A DNA stretch of 50,437 nucleotides from an uncultured Eubacteriales bacterium (GTDB taxonomy: Bacteria; Bacillota; Clostridia; Lachnospirales; Lachnospiraceae). Position 1 is the stretch's first letter, and the number at the start of each line of letters is the position of its first letter. Of the stretch, positions 16,866-26,366 are shown in pieces. Made by a program: the position numbers and the translations under genes. The stretch covers positions 1 to 50,437 of the forward strand of contig ONXS01000004.1 of the NCBI GenBank assembly GCA_900321855.1, given 5' to 3'. The notes beneath the pieces are model-generated. The model ran no database searches. It saw only the letters and a program-made list of their open reading frames with translations, and was not told where the DNA came from.

Positions 16866-18308
16866 ATGAGTCCTAAGAAAAAGAAGAAAAAAACAGTAGG
16901 GAATAACAGTACAATTAAAAATCAGGAGAATAGAAATCGGGAAAATAAAAATGTTCTTGATCGAGATGTGGAAGAGGCAGATAAAATTATCGCGCATCTG
17001 GATGAGATAGAAAAGAAGAAACAGGAAGAGATGGCTTCTAAGGTGAAACAGTTAATAGCCAGTGATAAAGAAGCTATAAAAAAAATGGAAGAAGATGATT
17101 CAAAGTCTGATAATAGTTCAGAAAACAAAAATCCTACAGTAGAATCAGGCAAAGGTAAAAGAAATAAGAAGAAAAAGAAACATATTTCAGACAACAAGCA
17201 GGTTGTAAAGAAGAAACAAGAAGATTTTGATTTGGACGAAGATGATTTGGATGAAGAGGAATTAGAGGAAAAAGAATTGGATATTCCGGATTTTGTCAAT
17301 ATGGAGAGCAATGCAACTGTATTGAGAAAAAGTAATCCGAATAAATTAAAGGATAATACGAAGAATCCAGCTTTGAAGTATTATATTGCCGGTGGAGTTG
17401 TGATTGTCGCATTGGTACTTGGATTTGTGGCGATGATTTTAAATGGTGGTGCCAAAAAGCCAGATCAAAAGAAACCAGACGAAGCTTTTATTCAAGATAA
17501 TGTCAATACCACTGAAATGACAGAACTTGTGAATCATTTTTATGAAAAACTAGATGCAGATGACATGGATGGAGCAAAGCAGTTTTTATGCAACTCAGAA
17601 AATCTCAGTGATCAGGAAATGAAGGATACATTGAACATGATTAAAAATCAGGTTGCTCTGAATAAAAAACTTACAGGAACATCACAGGTTGATTTTTCTG
17701 GATGTTATGTTCAAGATGGAATGAATCCAAATGAATATATTGTTTATATGAAGTTTGATATGCATATATCTGGAGTTGATACACCTGCTCCCGGAATTTA
17801 CAGTTTTTATATTAGAGATGATATAGAGAATCTGAAGCAGGAATCTCAGACAACGGAATCAGTATCTGAAAAAGATAAAACGACAGATTCGGAGAGTGGA
17901 CAGGACAAAAAAGAGACGGAAGAAAAAGAGACAGAAGAAAAAGAAACAGAGCAAGAAGAGACGGAACAAAAAGAAACAGAACAAAAAGAATCAGAACAAA
18001 AAGAGACAGAAGAAAAAGAGACAGAAGAAAAAGACACAAAACAAGAAGAGAAAAAATCAGAGGAGACTACAGCAAATCCATCAGAGCAGCAGACTACGGT
18101 ACAGACAGATAAGACAGAACATAATTATAAAATTGTTCTAATTCCGGACGATTCAGATTCTCAGCTTAAAAAGTATATGGATGATATGAGAAAATCAAGT
18201 GGAGTTCAGGAACTTTTTACAAGAGTTGAGAAAGAGTACAAAGTGGCATGTAGTACAGACGAGGATTTAAAAAAGATTGTAGAAGCCCTCAATAATAAGT
18301 CTGAGTAA
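16866..18308 (+). CDS. Lys-rich membrane protein with Glu/Lys repeat tail
   Basis: I recognise no family for this 480-residue protein. Residues 1-165 form a charged, probably disordered or coiled cytoplasmic part, starting with a lysine cluster and containing an acidic patch near 119-140. One membrane segment lies at about 171-193 (YYIAGGVVIVALVLGFVAMI). An extracellular domain follows at about 210-330 (LVNHFYEKLDADDMDGAKQF; GIYSFYIRD). Then comes a repeat tract of ETEEKETEQ type at about 350-400 and a short C-terminal domain. The topology is N-in, C-out with no cleavable signal. The layout suggests a surface sensor or scaffold, but no role can be given. ATG at 16866 follows AGAGGAAG. A terminator follows. 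Confidence 0.75.
   Translation: MSPKKKKKKTVGNNSTIKNQENRNRENKNVLDRDVEEADKIIAHLDEIEKKKQEEMASKVKQLIASDKEAIKKMEEDDSKSDNSSENKNPTVESGKGKRNKKKKKHISDNKQVVKKKQEDFDLDEDDLDEEELEEKELDIPDFVNMESNATVLRKSNPNKLKDNTKNPALKYYIAGGVVIVALVLGFVAMILNGGAKKPDQKKPDEAFIQDNVNTTEMTELVNHFYEKLDADDMDGAKQFLCNSENLSDQEMKDTLNMIKNQVALNKKLTGTSQVDFSGCYVQDGMNPNEYIVYMKFDMHISGVDTPAPGIYSFYIRDDIENLKQESQTTESVSEKDKTTDSESGQDKKETEEKETEEKETEQEETEQKETEQKESEQKETEEKETEEKDTKQEEKKSEETTANPSEQQTTVQTDKTEHNYKIVLIPDDSDSQLKKYMDDMRKSSGVQELFTRVEKEYKVACSTDEDLKKIVEALNNKSE
17912..18050 (+). repeat. In-gene GAAACAGAA-type degenerate repeat
   Basis: Short imperfect repeats of GARACRGARSAAAAA type encode the Glu/Lys/Thr tract of the preceding membrane protein. 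Units are multiples of 3, mostly 12-15 bp, so copy changes keep the frame. Confidence 0.8.
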
Positions 18309-18316
18309 GCAAAATT

Positions 18317-18363
18317 AGTTTTCACTAGACAGACAGTTGTCTGTCTGATGAAAACTTTTTTAT
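18317..18363 (+). terminator. Terminator after the Lys/Glu-rich membrane protein
   Basis: AGTTTTCA and inner CAGACAG pair with CTGTCTG and TGAAAACT, giving two stacked stems with a small asymmetric loop, followed by a T-run. Confidence 0.85.
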
Positions 18364-18371
18364 TTTATATG

Positions 18372-18400
18372 TTGACTTTTGCCTTGTAAAGTGATATAAC
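18372..18400 (+). promoter_or_regulatory. Promoter of gdhA
   Basis: TTGACT at 18372-18377, a 17-bp spacer and TATAAC at 18395-18400. It would give a leader of about 110 nt. Confidence 0.8.
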
Positions 18401-18469
18401 AGTTTTCGAGGATGATGTCAATGGCGACTAGAAAACTTATTGTTTTTTCGTGCCCTGACATCTTTTTTT
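18401..18469 (+). promoter_or_regulatory. Structured gdhA leader with terminator-like end
   Basis: AGTTTTC (18401-18407) can pair with GAAAACT (18431-18437), and GATGTCA (18414-18420) can pair with TGACATC (18456-18462), which is followed by seven T residues. The two pairings cross, so they form a pseudoknot or exclude each other. This is the layout expected of an attenuator or riboswitch-like switch. No known class is recognised. Confidence 0.5.
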
Positions 18470-18487
18470 ATAACAAAATTTATATGA

Positions 18488-19852
<1,365 letters not shown>

Positions 19853-19883
19853 TTTGAACGCAGATTGCGAATGTCCGCTTTGC
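19853..19883 (+). repeat. Short solo form of the GAACGCAG repeat family
   Basis: TTTGAACGCAGATTGCGAAT followed by GTCCGCTTTGC joins the left end of the long repeat directly to its right-end hairpin, as in a deletion derivative. Confidence 0.75.
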
Positions 19884-19914
19884 TATATGTAGAACCAAGT
19901 GATTTTCAACTAGG

Positions 19915-19935
19915 TTCTGAATAGCTGCAAAATAT
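19915..19935 (+). repeat. TGAATAG-end motif, copy at gdhA 3' side
   Basis: TTCTGAATAGCTGCAAAATA matches the right ends of elements at 11187 and 38725. Just upstream AGAACC (19891) and GGTTCT (19913) form an inverted repeat. Confidence 0.45.
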
Positions 19936-19948
19936 TTGAAACATACAG

Positions 19949-19992
19949 AGTCCTCTAAAATCACAGTTTGTGGTTTTGGAGGACTTTTTTTT
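19949..19992 (+). terminator. gdhA terminator
   Basis: A 17-bp stem with some G-T pairs (AGTCCTC... paired to ...GAGGACT), a GTT loop and an eight-T tail. Confidence 0.92.
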
Positions 19993-20093
19993 CACTGAAA
20001 ACAGCGTAAAACATAGCGTAAAAAGGGAGAACTTCCGTGCGCATGTCTTTATAAAACTTCAATTTATAGAGGTTAGATAAAACTAACCCTCTA

Positions 20094-20122
20094 TTGACGA
20101 ATGAGAAAAATTAAATTATACT
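20094..20122 (+). promoter_or_regulatory. Promoter of the YqeY-family gene
   Basis: TTGACG at 20094-20099, a 17-bp spacer and TATACT at 20117-20122. An inverted repeat, ATAGAGGTTAG (20066) with CTAACCCTCTAT (20083-20094), abuts the -35 box and could be an operator. Confidence 0.75.
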
Positions 20123-20197
20123 AGAATCTATGAATACTACGATTCGATAGAGATTACTGGTAAGATAATTAAAAATAATATTAGGAGGAAATGAATA

Positions 20198-20644
20198 ATG
20201 GGAATGATTGATAATGTAAGAGCAGAGATGGTTGCAGCTATGAAAGCAAAAGATAAAGAGAGAAAAGAAGCATTATCGGCACTTCTCTCTTCATTAAAAA
20301 ATGTAGCGATTGATAAGAGAGCAGATCTTACAGAAGCAGAAGAAAATACGGTTGTCTTAAAAGAAATCAAGCAGTTACATGATACACTTGACCAGACACC
20401 GGCAGACAGAACAGATATTATCGAACAGTGTAATTTTAGAATTAAAGTTTTTGAAGAATTTGCACCTAAGATGATGAGTGAAGATGAAATCAGAGAGACA
20501 GTTGCAGGTGTGATTGCAGAACTTGGAATTGAAGAGCCAAAGGCATCGGATAAAGGTAAGATTATGAAGAATCTTATGCCAAAAGTAAAAGGAAAAGCGG
20601 ATGGCAGTTTGGTATCAAAAGTAGTTGGAGAAATTTTGAAGTAA
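20198..20644 (+). CDS. GatB/YqeY domain-containing protein
   Basis: A 148-residue protein of the YqeY family, related to the tRNA-binding tail of the GatB amidotransferase subunit. The family pattern is visible: AMKAKDKERKEALSALLSSL at the N-terminus, YqeY-type RTDIIEQCNFRIKVFEEFAPKMMSEDEI in the middle and GKIMKNLMPKVKGKADGSLV at the end. A role in tRNA-dependent aminoacylation is suspected for the family but not shown. An AGGAGG box lies 9 bp before the ATG. It heads a run of small genes leading to aroB, with only 21 bp to the next start. Confidence 0.9.
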   Translation: MGMIDNVRAEMVAAMKAKDKERKEALSALLSSLKNVAIDKRADLTEAEENTVVLKEIKQLHDTLDQTPADRTDIIEQCNFRIKVFEEFAPKMMSEDEIRETVAGVIAELGIEEPKASDKGKIMKNLMPKVKGKADGSLVSKVVGEILK

Positions 20645-20665
20645 TACATTCAAGGAGTGTGCTTT

Positions 20666-21043
20666 ATGGGGAAAAAGAAACCTGCATATAAAACAAAATA
20701 CTACTATTATATGTGCGAAAAAGAAGTTCGTGCAGTGCAATTGGCAGCGGTGCTGTCGGAGGATAATGCACTAAAGGGAAAAGTTGAGGTGTGGGATGAT
20801 GCTGATATTATAGAGATTGCCACACAGGAGAAGAGGACTATTGATGTAGAAAGACTAGAACTGTTTGACGGAGAGACAGATGGTGAATTTGTCCGCAGCA
20901 GAAATATAAACAGTATTTATTCGATTCGTGTAGATGAGATGGATGAAACAGAGATGATACGAATTTTTAAACAAATAGTAGAAGTTCATCCGGGATTTGT
21001 CTGTTCTGATACAGATGATTTTCAACCATTTCTGATTTCGTAA
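20666..21043 (+). CDS. Conserved small protein, function unknown
   Basis: This 125-residue protein has no family that I recognise. It starts with a basic, tyrosine-rich segment (KKKPAYKTKYYYYMCEKEV), then a mixed alpha/beta part with acidic content (VEVWDDADIIEIATQE) and ends DDFQPFLIS. There is no signal peptide, membrane segment or metal motif. The ATG at 20666 is preferred, 8 bp after AAGGAG, over a GTG at 20657. It follows the YqeY-family gene by 21 bp, so the two are probably cotranscribed. Confidence 0.7.
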   Translation: MGKKKPAYKTKYYYYMCEKEVRAVQLAAVLSEDNALKGKVEVWDDADIIEIATQEKRTIDVERLELFDGETDGEFVRSRNINSIYSIRVDEMDETEMIRIFKQIVEVHPGFVCSDTDDFQPFLIS

Positions 21044-21126
21044 TCATGGAGTGCTCGTGTAATATTAAATTGAGAGTAGTATTTTACAACAGAAAAAGTT
21101 TACAGGCACAGAAAGGATAGAAATAT

Positions 21127-21354
21127 ATGTTTAATCCGGCAGCAGCTATGAAGGTGATGTCAGCTAAAAATAAATTTGTTCAAAATCATCCAAAATTCGT
21201 AGCGTTTGTAAAAAATGAGCTGGGAAATGGATTGCCAGAGGGCTCTGTAGTAGAACTGACTGTTACAAAACCCGGACAGCAGCCAGTAAAAACAAATATC
21301 AGAGTATTACAGTCTGATTTAGATTTAATCAATGAGATTAAAAATATAAAATAA
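21127..21354 (+). CDS. Small conserved protein, 75 residues
   Basis: A short cytoplasmic protein with a helical N-terminal half (AAMKVMSAKNKFVQNHPKFV) and a beta-rich C-terminal half (GSVVELTVTKPGQQ). I know of no function. A similar short protein is, as I recall, conserved across Lachnospiraceae in this position. The start follows AAAGGATAG. It lies 32 bp before the FakA-like gene and probably shares its transcript. Confidence 0.7.
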   Translation: MFNPAAAMKVMSAKNKFVQNHPKFVAFVKNELGNGLPEGSVVELTVTKPGQQPVKTNIRVLQSDLDLINEIKNIK

Positions 21355-21386
21355 TATAAAATAAAAACAATATAAAGGAGAATGAT

Positions 21387-21638
21387 ATGTTAGAATTTAG
21401 ATATGACACACAGTTATTAATTGAGGGACAGGATCTTGATGAGGATGTAATCAATGACTACATCACAGAGAATTTTAAGGGAGACTGTTTACTTGCAGTT
21501 GGAGATGATGAGTTAATTAAAATTCATTTCCACACAAATGAGCCATGGAAATTACTTGAGTACGCAGCAGGTCTTGGAGAGATTTATGATATTGTTGTGG
21601 AAGATATGGACAGACAGGCAAGAGGATTACAGGGCTAA
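21387..21638 (+). CDS. Stand-alone FakA C-terminal-like domain
   Basis: An 83-residue protein that looks like a piece of the C-terminal domain of the FakA/YloV fatty acid kinase family: YDTQLLIEGQDLDED, then GDCLLAVGDDELIKIHFHTNEPWKLLEYA, then GEIYDIVVEDMDRQ. In FakA this part follows the dihydroxyacetone-kinase-like ATP domain. Here there is no kinase domain before it, and the reading frame has its own AAAGGAG site and ATG, so this is a genuine short gene. Activity as a kinase is not expected. A regulatory or ligand-binding role is a guess. It is followed 45 bp later by aroB. Confidence 0.75.
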   Translation: MLEFRYDTQLLIEGQDLDEDVINDYITENFKGDCLLAVGDDELIKIHFHTNEPWKLLEYAAGLGEIYDIVVEDMDRQARGLQG

Positions 21639-21683
21639 CAGGTGAGAGAATATCCACTTTGAGGGCAGAAAGCGAGGACATCA

Positions 21684-22799
21684 GTGGGAAGTTTTCAGGT
21701 AGAATTAAAAAAAGTAGTCGATGACAGTTATGAAATCGAGACGGGATTTGAGTTAGAGAATAAATTAGTACAGGATATTAAAAATGGTCTGGTTGGCAAG
21801 ATAAAAAAATTTGCGGTTATTACCGATAGCATTGTCAAAGATTTGTACGCAGAGCAGATTGTTTCTTTGTTAAAGGATGCAGGTTATCAGGTGGATTTAT
21901 TTGTATTTCCTGCCGGAGAAAAGAGTAAGGTAAGAAAGACAAAGGAAGATATTGAGGATGCGATGTTGGAAAAGGGATACCGGAGAGACTGCTGCATTAT
22001 CGCAGTAGGTGGCGGCGTTGTCACAGATTTGTCTGGCTTTATTGCTGGTACTTACGGAAGAGGAGTTCCGTTTATTAACTATGCGACAACACTTCTTGCG
22101 GCAGCAGATGCCTCTGTTGGCGGTAAGACAGCAGTAGATACACCGCTTGCCACAAATCTGATTGGTCTGTTTAATCAGCCTGAAAAGGTATACATTGATA
22201 TTGCAACGTGGAAGACACTTCCGGAGAGACAGATTTACAGTGGAATGGCAGAGACAATTAAGCATGCCTGTCTTGCGAGCAGAGAATTTTTTGATTATCT
22301 TGATGCACATATGGAAGAGATTCTAAGTGTAGAAAAAGATGCCTGTGTACATATTGCAGAGGAAAACTGTAAGATTAAGTATAACGTGGTTATGAAGGAC
22401 GAGAGAGAAAGTGGATTAAGAGAGGTTCTCAATCTTGGTCATACAGTTGGAAGAGCCATTGAGACAGTCAGTGATTACGACCTTCTTCACGGAGAGGCTG
22501 TTTCTATCGGAATGGTAGCTGAGGTCATTTTATCACATAAGATGGGATATATGACAGAAGAGGAGAGAGATGCAGTCATCTCTTTGCTGGAAAAAGCAAA
22601 GCTGCCAACGAGTATTCCTGCTTATATTGACAGGGAAACCCTTGTGAAAAAATTATATACGGATAAAAAAGTAAGAGATGGAAAACTTCGATTTGTGATT
22701 CAGAAAGGAATTGGAGATATTGTGGAATTTGAAGACGGCGTGTTTGCAACTCCAATTTCGGAAGATGTGGCAAGAGAAGTGATTATGGAAATAAAATAG
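21684..22799 (+). CDS. aroB: 3-dehydroquinate synthase
   Basis: Second step of the shikimate pathway: converts DAHP to 3-dehydroquinate using NAD and zinc. The 371-residue protein has the NAD-binding GGGVVTDLSGFIAGTYGRG near 112 and TTLLAAADASVGGKTAVD. Zinc ligands are Glu in SGMAETIKHACL, His in NLGHTVGRAIE and His in LLHGEAVSIGM. The start is a GTG at 21684 with AGCGAGGA upstream; there is no suitable ATG nearby. It is the last gene of the 20198-22799 run, but no other aro gene is present in the window. Confidence 0.93.
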   Translation: MGSFQVELKKVVDDSYEIETGFELENKLVQDIKNGLVGKIKKFAVITDSIVKDLYAEQIVSLLKDAGYQVDLFVFPAGEKSKVRKTKEDIEDAMLEKGYRRDCCIIAVGGGVVTDLSGFIAGTYGRGVPFINYATTLLAAADASVGGKTAVDTPLATNLIGLFNQPEKVYIDIATWKTLPERQIYSGMAETIKHACLASREFFDYLDAHMEEILSVEKDACVHIAEENCKIKYNVVMKDERESGLREVLNLGHTVGRAIETVSDYDLLHGEAVSIGMVAEVILSHKMGYMTEEERDAVISLLEKAKLPTSIPAYIDRETLVKKLYTDKKVRDGKLRFVIQKGIGDIVEFEDGVFATPISEDVAREVIMEIK

Positions 22800-22829
22800 A
22801 TTTCATAGACAGAAGTAAGCAGTTATCCA

Positions 22830-23062
22830 TTTGAACACAGATAAGCAATCCCCCACCTCTAAGACGTAAAGACGTAGGCGGGGTATCGGGGGATGCTCTT
22901 ATGTCTGGAGGGGTGAAAATTATATCGAAAATCAAGGTAGCGAGCCAGTTACAAGTATCGGGGGATGTTTATGTCAGGAGGGGAAAACCCTTTCTGACAA
23001 GCTGCAAAGCAGCCTGTGTTCATGAGCAAGTAGCGAAGTGGATTACAAATGTCTGCTTTACA
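22830..23062 (+). repeat. GAACGCAGATAAGCAATC-family repeat, copy 3 (expanded)
   Basis: Contains the left part TTGAACACAGATAAGCAATC and the TAAGACGTAAAGACGTAGGC core. The TATCGGGGGATG...TATGTC...GGAGGGG module is present twice (from 22883 and from 22956), followed by the GCTGCAAAGCAGCC hairpin and the degenerate right end near GCGAAGTGGATTACAAATGT. The internal duplication makes it the longest copy. Confidence 0.8.
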
Positions 23063-23098
23063 TATTCATCACAATAGGAATAGTTATAAAAAACAGAA

Positions 23099-23132
23099 AG
23101 CAGAAAGTATGTGATGTACTTTCTGCTTTTTT
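23099..23132. terminator. Bidirectional terminator between aroB and DUF4317 gene
   Basis: AGCAGAAAGTA pairs perfectly with TACTTTCTGCT around a 7-nt loop, followed by six T residues. An A-rich run on the left serves the minus strand. Confidence 0.9.
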
Positions 23133-23143
23133 CATTATGTAGT

Positions 23144-24292
23144 CTATTCTTCTTCGCTATGATTTTGTGGACTTGCAGCCAGTACGCTGACACCATTGAC
23201 CTGAATTCGGTCTGTCACTTTAATGACGAGACATTGTCTTCCGTCAATGATGCGTGTTTCTACAAGGTCAGTTCTGTCAGGACTCACTTTGATGACAACA
23301 TCAGGAAGTTCAATGTTGAATTTTTTTGTGTCGACAATATTAGAAGCCACAAAAGTCTGTTCTTCAGAAACGGTTTCAATCTCTTTGTTTAAAATTTCTA
23401 ACTTATCATTGGAAACACTACTGTCTTGAAAGATTTGTTTCATATCTGTTTTTGTCAGTACGAGTGGTTCTGGCTCTTCCTTATTCTTTTCAATTCTGTC
23501 ATTGAGAGTCTCGTGGATGCTTTTTACTGTCTCGAAATCAGCCTCTTCGCCCAGTGTATTTGTGATAATTTCGTTAAAAATTTCTTTCTGATTTTTAGCT
23601 GTGATTGGTGGCATAGAACCAAGTACGTTGTCAATAAATGTCTCCTGTAATTCCTCTGGATTTTTGGAATAATACAGTATACCGTGGATATCTGTTGCTC
23701 TGTCGTTAAATACTGGGAATAAAAATCCGTTTGCAGGTGCAGATACAATCCAGTCACGGACGCGCTCGGTCATGGTATTTTTGTCTGAATCATAGCTCAG
23801 ACCAGATTTAGATAAATTAACCGGACAAATGCTGCAGATGATGTAATCGTATACGGAATCAGAAGAATCAAACATCTCACTGCCGTCAGTTGCCTTGCCG
23901 GGAACGTCATATACTGCGTGAATCAGAATAATATAGTAATTGGATGCATAATCATAATTGTCGATGACTTTCTGGTAAAATTCATTTAACATGTCATCAT
24001 CCTCTAATTTAGAATCTCGAAGTTTTAAGAGAAATTCCTGCTTGCCGCCTTCTTTTTCCTCGGCGAGAGGAAATTCCATGTTTAAGAGATTCTTTCCGAG
24101 AGTTCCAGACATTGTTTTTTTGAAAATGTCAAAATATTTAAATGCCTCTTCCTCTGAGAGTGAAAAGAAAGCGTCTTTTGATGTGAATTTAATCTCTTTC
24201 TCGCTGTCGACATAGCAGCCGCAGATTCTTGTGATGACAGCATGCTCTGGAGTGAGCAGCTTTTTGATTTCGGTAATTTCTTTTTTGTTCAT
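23144..24292 (-). CDS. DUF4317 family protein
   Basis: A 382-residue protein of the DUF4317 family, common in Clostridia. It has MNKKEITEIKKLLTPEHAVI at its start, ICGCYVDSEKE, and the CPVNLSKSGLSYD and GFLFPVFNDRATDIHGILYY blocks typical of the family. There is no membrane segment or signal peptide. The function is unknown; no catalytic motif is obvious. On the minus strand, AAGGAG precedes the ATG. It is transcribed alone toward aroB and divergently from the transporter at 24497. Confidence 0.85.
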   Translation of the reverse strand: MNKKEITEIKKLLTPEHAVITRICGCYVDSEKEIKFTSKDAFFSLSEEEAFKYFDIFKKTMSGTLGKNLLNMEFPLAEEKEGGKQEFLLKLRDSKLEDDDMLNEFYQKVIDNYDYASNYYIILIHAVYDVPGKATDGSEMFDSSDSVYDYIICSICPVNLSKSGLSYDSDKNTMTERVRDWIVSAPANGFLFPVFNDRATDIHGILYYSKNPEELQETFIDNVLGSMPPITAKNQKEIFNEIITNTLGEEADFETVKSIHETLNDRIEKNKEEPEPLVLTKTDMKQIFQDSSVSNDKLEILNKEIETVSEEQTFVASNIVDTKKFNIELPDVVIKVSPDRTDLVETRIIDGRQCLVIKVTDRIQVNGVSVLAASPQNHSEEE

Positions 24293-24496
24293 TTATGTAT
24301 ACTCCTTTCTGGCGAGTTTTGCATTTTGTGGTTGTTCAAGAATATTTCTGTGCATAGAAATGGCACAAATCTTCTGAACTTCTATCATACCACAAATTTA
24401 TTTTAAAATGTAGGTGGAAAAATATAATTGCCTGTGCTAAAATGAGGAAAGTTTGAGTATACCGTATGAGTATGCCATATACAAGGAAGTGATAAA

Positions 24497-25357
24497 TTGA
24501 AACAAAAGAATCAGGGAATTATGTATATTTTAATTGCAGCATTTTTCTTTGCACTGATGACTTTTTTTGTGAGAAAATCTGGAAATCTTCCTACTATGCA
24601 GAAGGCGTTTTTCAGAAATGCTGTCGCGATGGTGATAGCACTTGTGATGCTTGGAAAAAACAGGCAGGATTTTCATATTGAAAAGAAATCAATTTTAAGT
24701 CTGGTGCTCCGGTGCGTCTTTGGAACGTCTGGTTTGATTTGTAATTTTTATGCGATTGACCGAATGAATATCTCAGATGCCAATATGCTCAATAAATTAT
24801 CTCCATTTTTTGCGATTATTATGTCAGCATTTATTCTTGGAGAAGTGGCTGGAGCATTTGACTGGGGAATGGTTGTGCTTGCATTTATAGGGGCGCTATT
24901 TGTTGTGAAACCAGAGTTTGATTCGTCCGTGATACCGGCACTGCTTGGTGTTTACGGAGGATTTGGAGCAGGAACAGCATATACATTTGTGCGCAAACTT
25001 GGAGGACAGGGTGTAAAAAGTGATTTGATTGTGTTTAGTTTTTCGGCATTTTCAACAATTGTCACACTTCCATTTGTGGTTGTACAATATCATCATATGG
25101 AACTGATTCAGCTCATATATCTTCTGCTCGCAGGAACCTCTGCTGCGATTGCACAATTTGCGATTACAACAGCATATTCCAAAGCGCCGGCAAAAGAAAT
25201 TTCTGTGTTTGATTATTCACAGGTTGTATTTGCCGCATTGCTTGGATGGGCATTTTTAGACCAGATTCCAGATATGTACAGTGTAATTGGATATATTATC
25301 ATTATACTCTCAGCAGTTTTGAAGTGGAGAAATGGACTGGACAACAAAGAAAATTAA
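24497..25357 (+). CDS. DMT-superfamily transporter (EamA)
   Basis: A 286-residue membrane protein with ten predicted membrane segments and the two EamA repeats: residues of about 5-135 (LIAAFFFALMTFFVRKSG; MLNKLSPFFAIIMSAFILGE) and 150-280 (GGFGAGTAYTFVRKLGG; FDYSQVVFAALLGWAFLDQ). It should export or import a small metabolite; the substrate cannot be read from sequence. The start is a TTG at 24497 with AAGGAAG upstream. The MraY-like gene begins 26 bp after it, and the two are probably cotranscribed. Confidence 0.9.
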   Translation: MKQKNQGIMYILIAAFFFALMTFFVRKSGNLPTMQKAFFRNAVAMVIALVMLGKNRQDFHIEKKSILSLVLRCVFGTSGLICNFYAIDRMNISDANMLNKLSPFFAIIMSAFILGEVAGAFDWGMVVLAFIGALFVVKPEFDSSVIPALLGVYGGFGAGTAYTFVRKLGGQGVKSDLIVFSFSAFSTIVTLPFVVVQYHHMELIQLIYLLLAGTSAAIAQFAITTAYSKAPAKEISVFDYSQVVFAALLGWAFLDQIPDMYSVIGYIIIILSAVLKWRNGLDNKEN

Positions 25358-25383
25358 AAAAAGAAAGAAGAAAGGGAAAACCA

Positions 25384-26349
25384 ATGATACCATATTTTTT
25401 GAAAGAAGTTGATTTTGGAACAGTTGCGTTTGCAGGAATTATATTTGCTTTCGTTTTAACTTGTTTGTTACTTGCAAAATGTATTAAAATTTTGCCAAGA
25501 GATCATGGAAGAGAATTTGCACATGACGGAAGTCTCTCAGCAGGAAAACCAAGAGGAGCAGGATTTATTTTCATTTTAGTATTCGTGCTCACAAGTATTA
25601 TTTTCGCAAAAGTAAATGTAGAGATTGCGATTTATCTGATTCTTGTAGTTGCAGCAATGCTGACAGGATTTTTGGATGACTGCGCAAAGAATCCGTGGGG
25701 AGAGTACAAGAAAGGTATTCTCGATTTGATTATTGCAATTATGATTGCAGTGACATTTTTAAATTTCAACTCAAACACAATTTTAATTGCATCGGTCAAC
25801 AAAGAGCTCACAATTAACAAAATTGTATTTGGAATTCTTGTTGTGATTCTGGTATGGGCATCAATCAATGTGACAAACTGTTCTGATGGTGTAGATGGAC
25901 TTTCCGGAACACTTACCATTATTACACTGGCATCGATTTTTGTGATTGACTATGTGAGAAAAATGGACAGCAGATTTTCTTATCTGATTTTGATTATGAT
26001 TATCAGTATTATGGCTTACTTATGGTTCAATGCCACACCTTCTGAGATGCTCATGGGTGATGCGGGCTCAAGAGCAATGGGACTGTTTATTGCGATTGCG
26101 ATTTTAAAGACAGGCGCTCCTATTTTATACTTATTAGTGGCTGGCGTGTTAATTATTGATGGAGGACTTGGACTTGTAAAGGTTTCTCTCAAGAGATTTT
26201 TAAAGATTTCAATTATGAAAAATGTCAGAACACCGATTCATGACCATGCAAGAAAGAACAAAGGCTGGTCAAATACACATGTTGTATACAGATTTTCCAT
26301 TATTCAGATTTTACTCTGTGTAATTGCAGTTTATCTTGTGTGGAAGTAA
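25384..26349 (+). CDS. MraY-like glycosyl-1-phosphate transferase
   Basis: A 321-residue integral membrane enzyme of the MraY/WecA family, which transfers a sugar-1-phosphate from a UDP donor to undecaprenyl phosphate. It has LDDCAKNPWGEYKKG (metal-binding Asp pair), NVTNCSDGVDGLSGTL, MLMGDAGSRAMG and the cytoplasmic loop IHDHARKNKGWSNTHVVYRF. The last matches the histidine-rich loop of MraY. About ten membrane segments. The motifs differ from textbook MraY (NxTDGLDGLA), so it may be a second or specialised copy. The ATG at 25384 is chosen over an upstream in-frame extension that overlaps the transporter gene. A terminator-like hairpin follows at 26417. Confidence 0.82.
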   Translation: MIPYFLKEVDFGTVAFAGIIFAFVLTCLLLAKCIKILPRDHGREFAHDGSLSAGKPRGAGFIFILVFVLTSIIFAKVNVEIAIYLILVVAAMLTGFLDDCAKNPWGEYKKGILDLIIAIMIAVTFLNFNSNTILIASVNKELTINKIVFGILVVILVWASINVTNCSDGVDGLSGTLTIITLASIFVIDYVRKMDSRFSYLILIMIISIMAYLWFNATPSEMLMGDAGSRAMGLFIAIAILKTGAPILYLLVAGVLIIDGGLGLVKVSLKRFLKISIMKNVRTPIHDHARKNKGWSNTHVVYRFSIIQILLCVIAVYLVWK

Positions 26350-26366
26350 AACTGACAGTATATGAT

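Noticed and set aside
17896..18141. Lys/Gln-rich plus-strand open frame
   Set aside because: It is an alternate frame through the Glu/Lys repeat tract of the membrane protein gene at 16866.
25246..25383. Longer N-terminus for the MraY-like protein
   Set aside because: The extension overlaps the DMT transporter gene in another frame and does not resemble the family.
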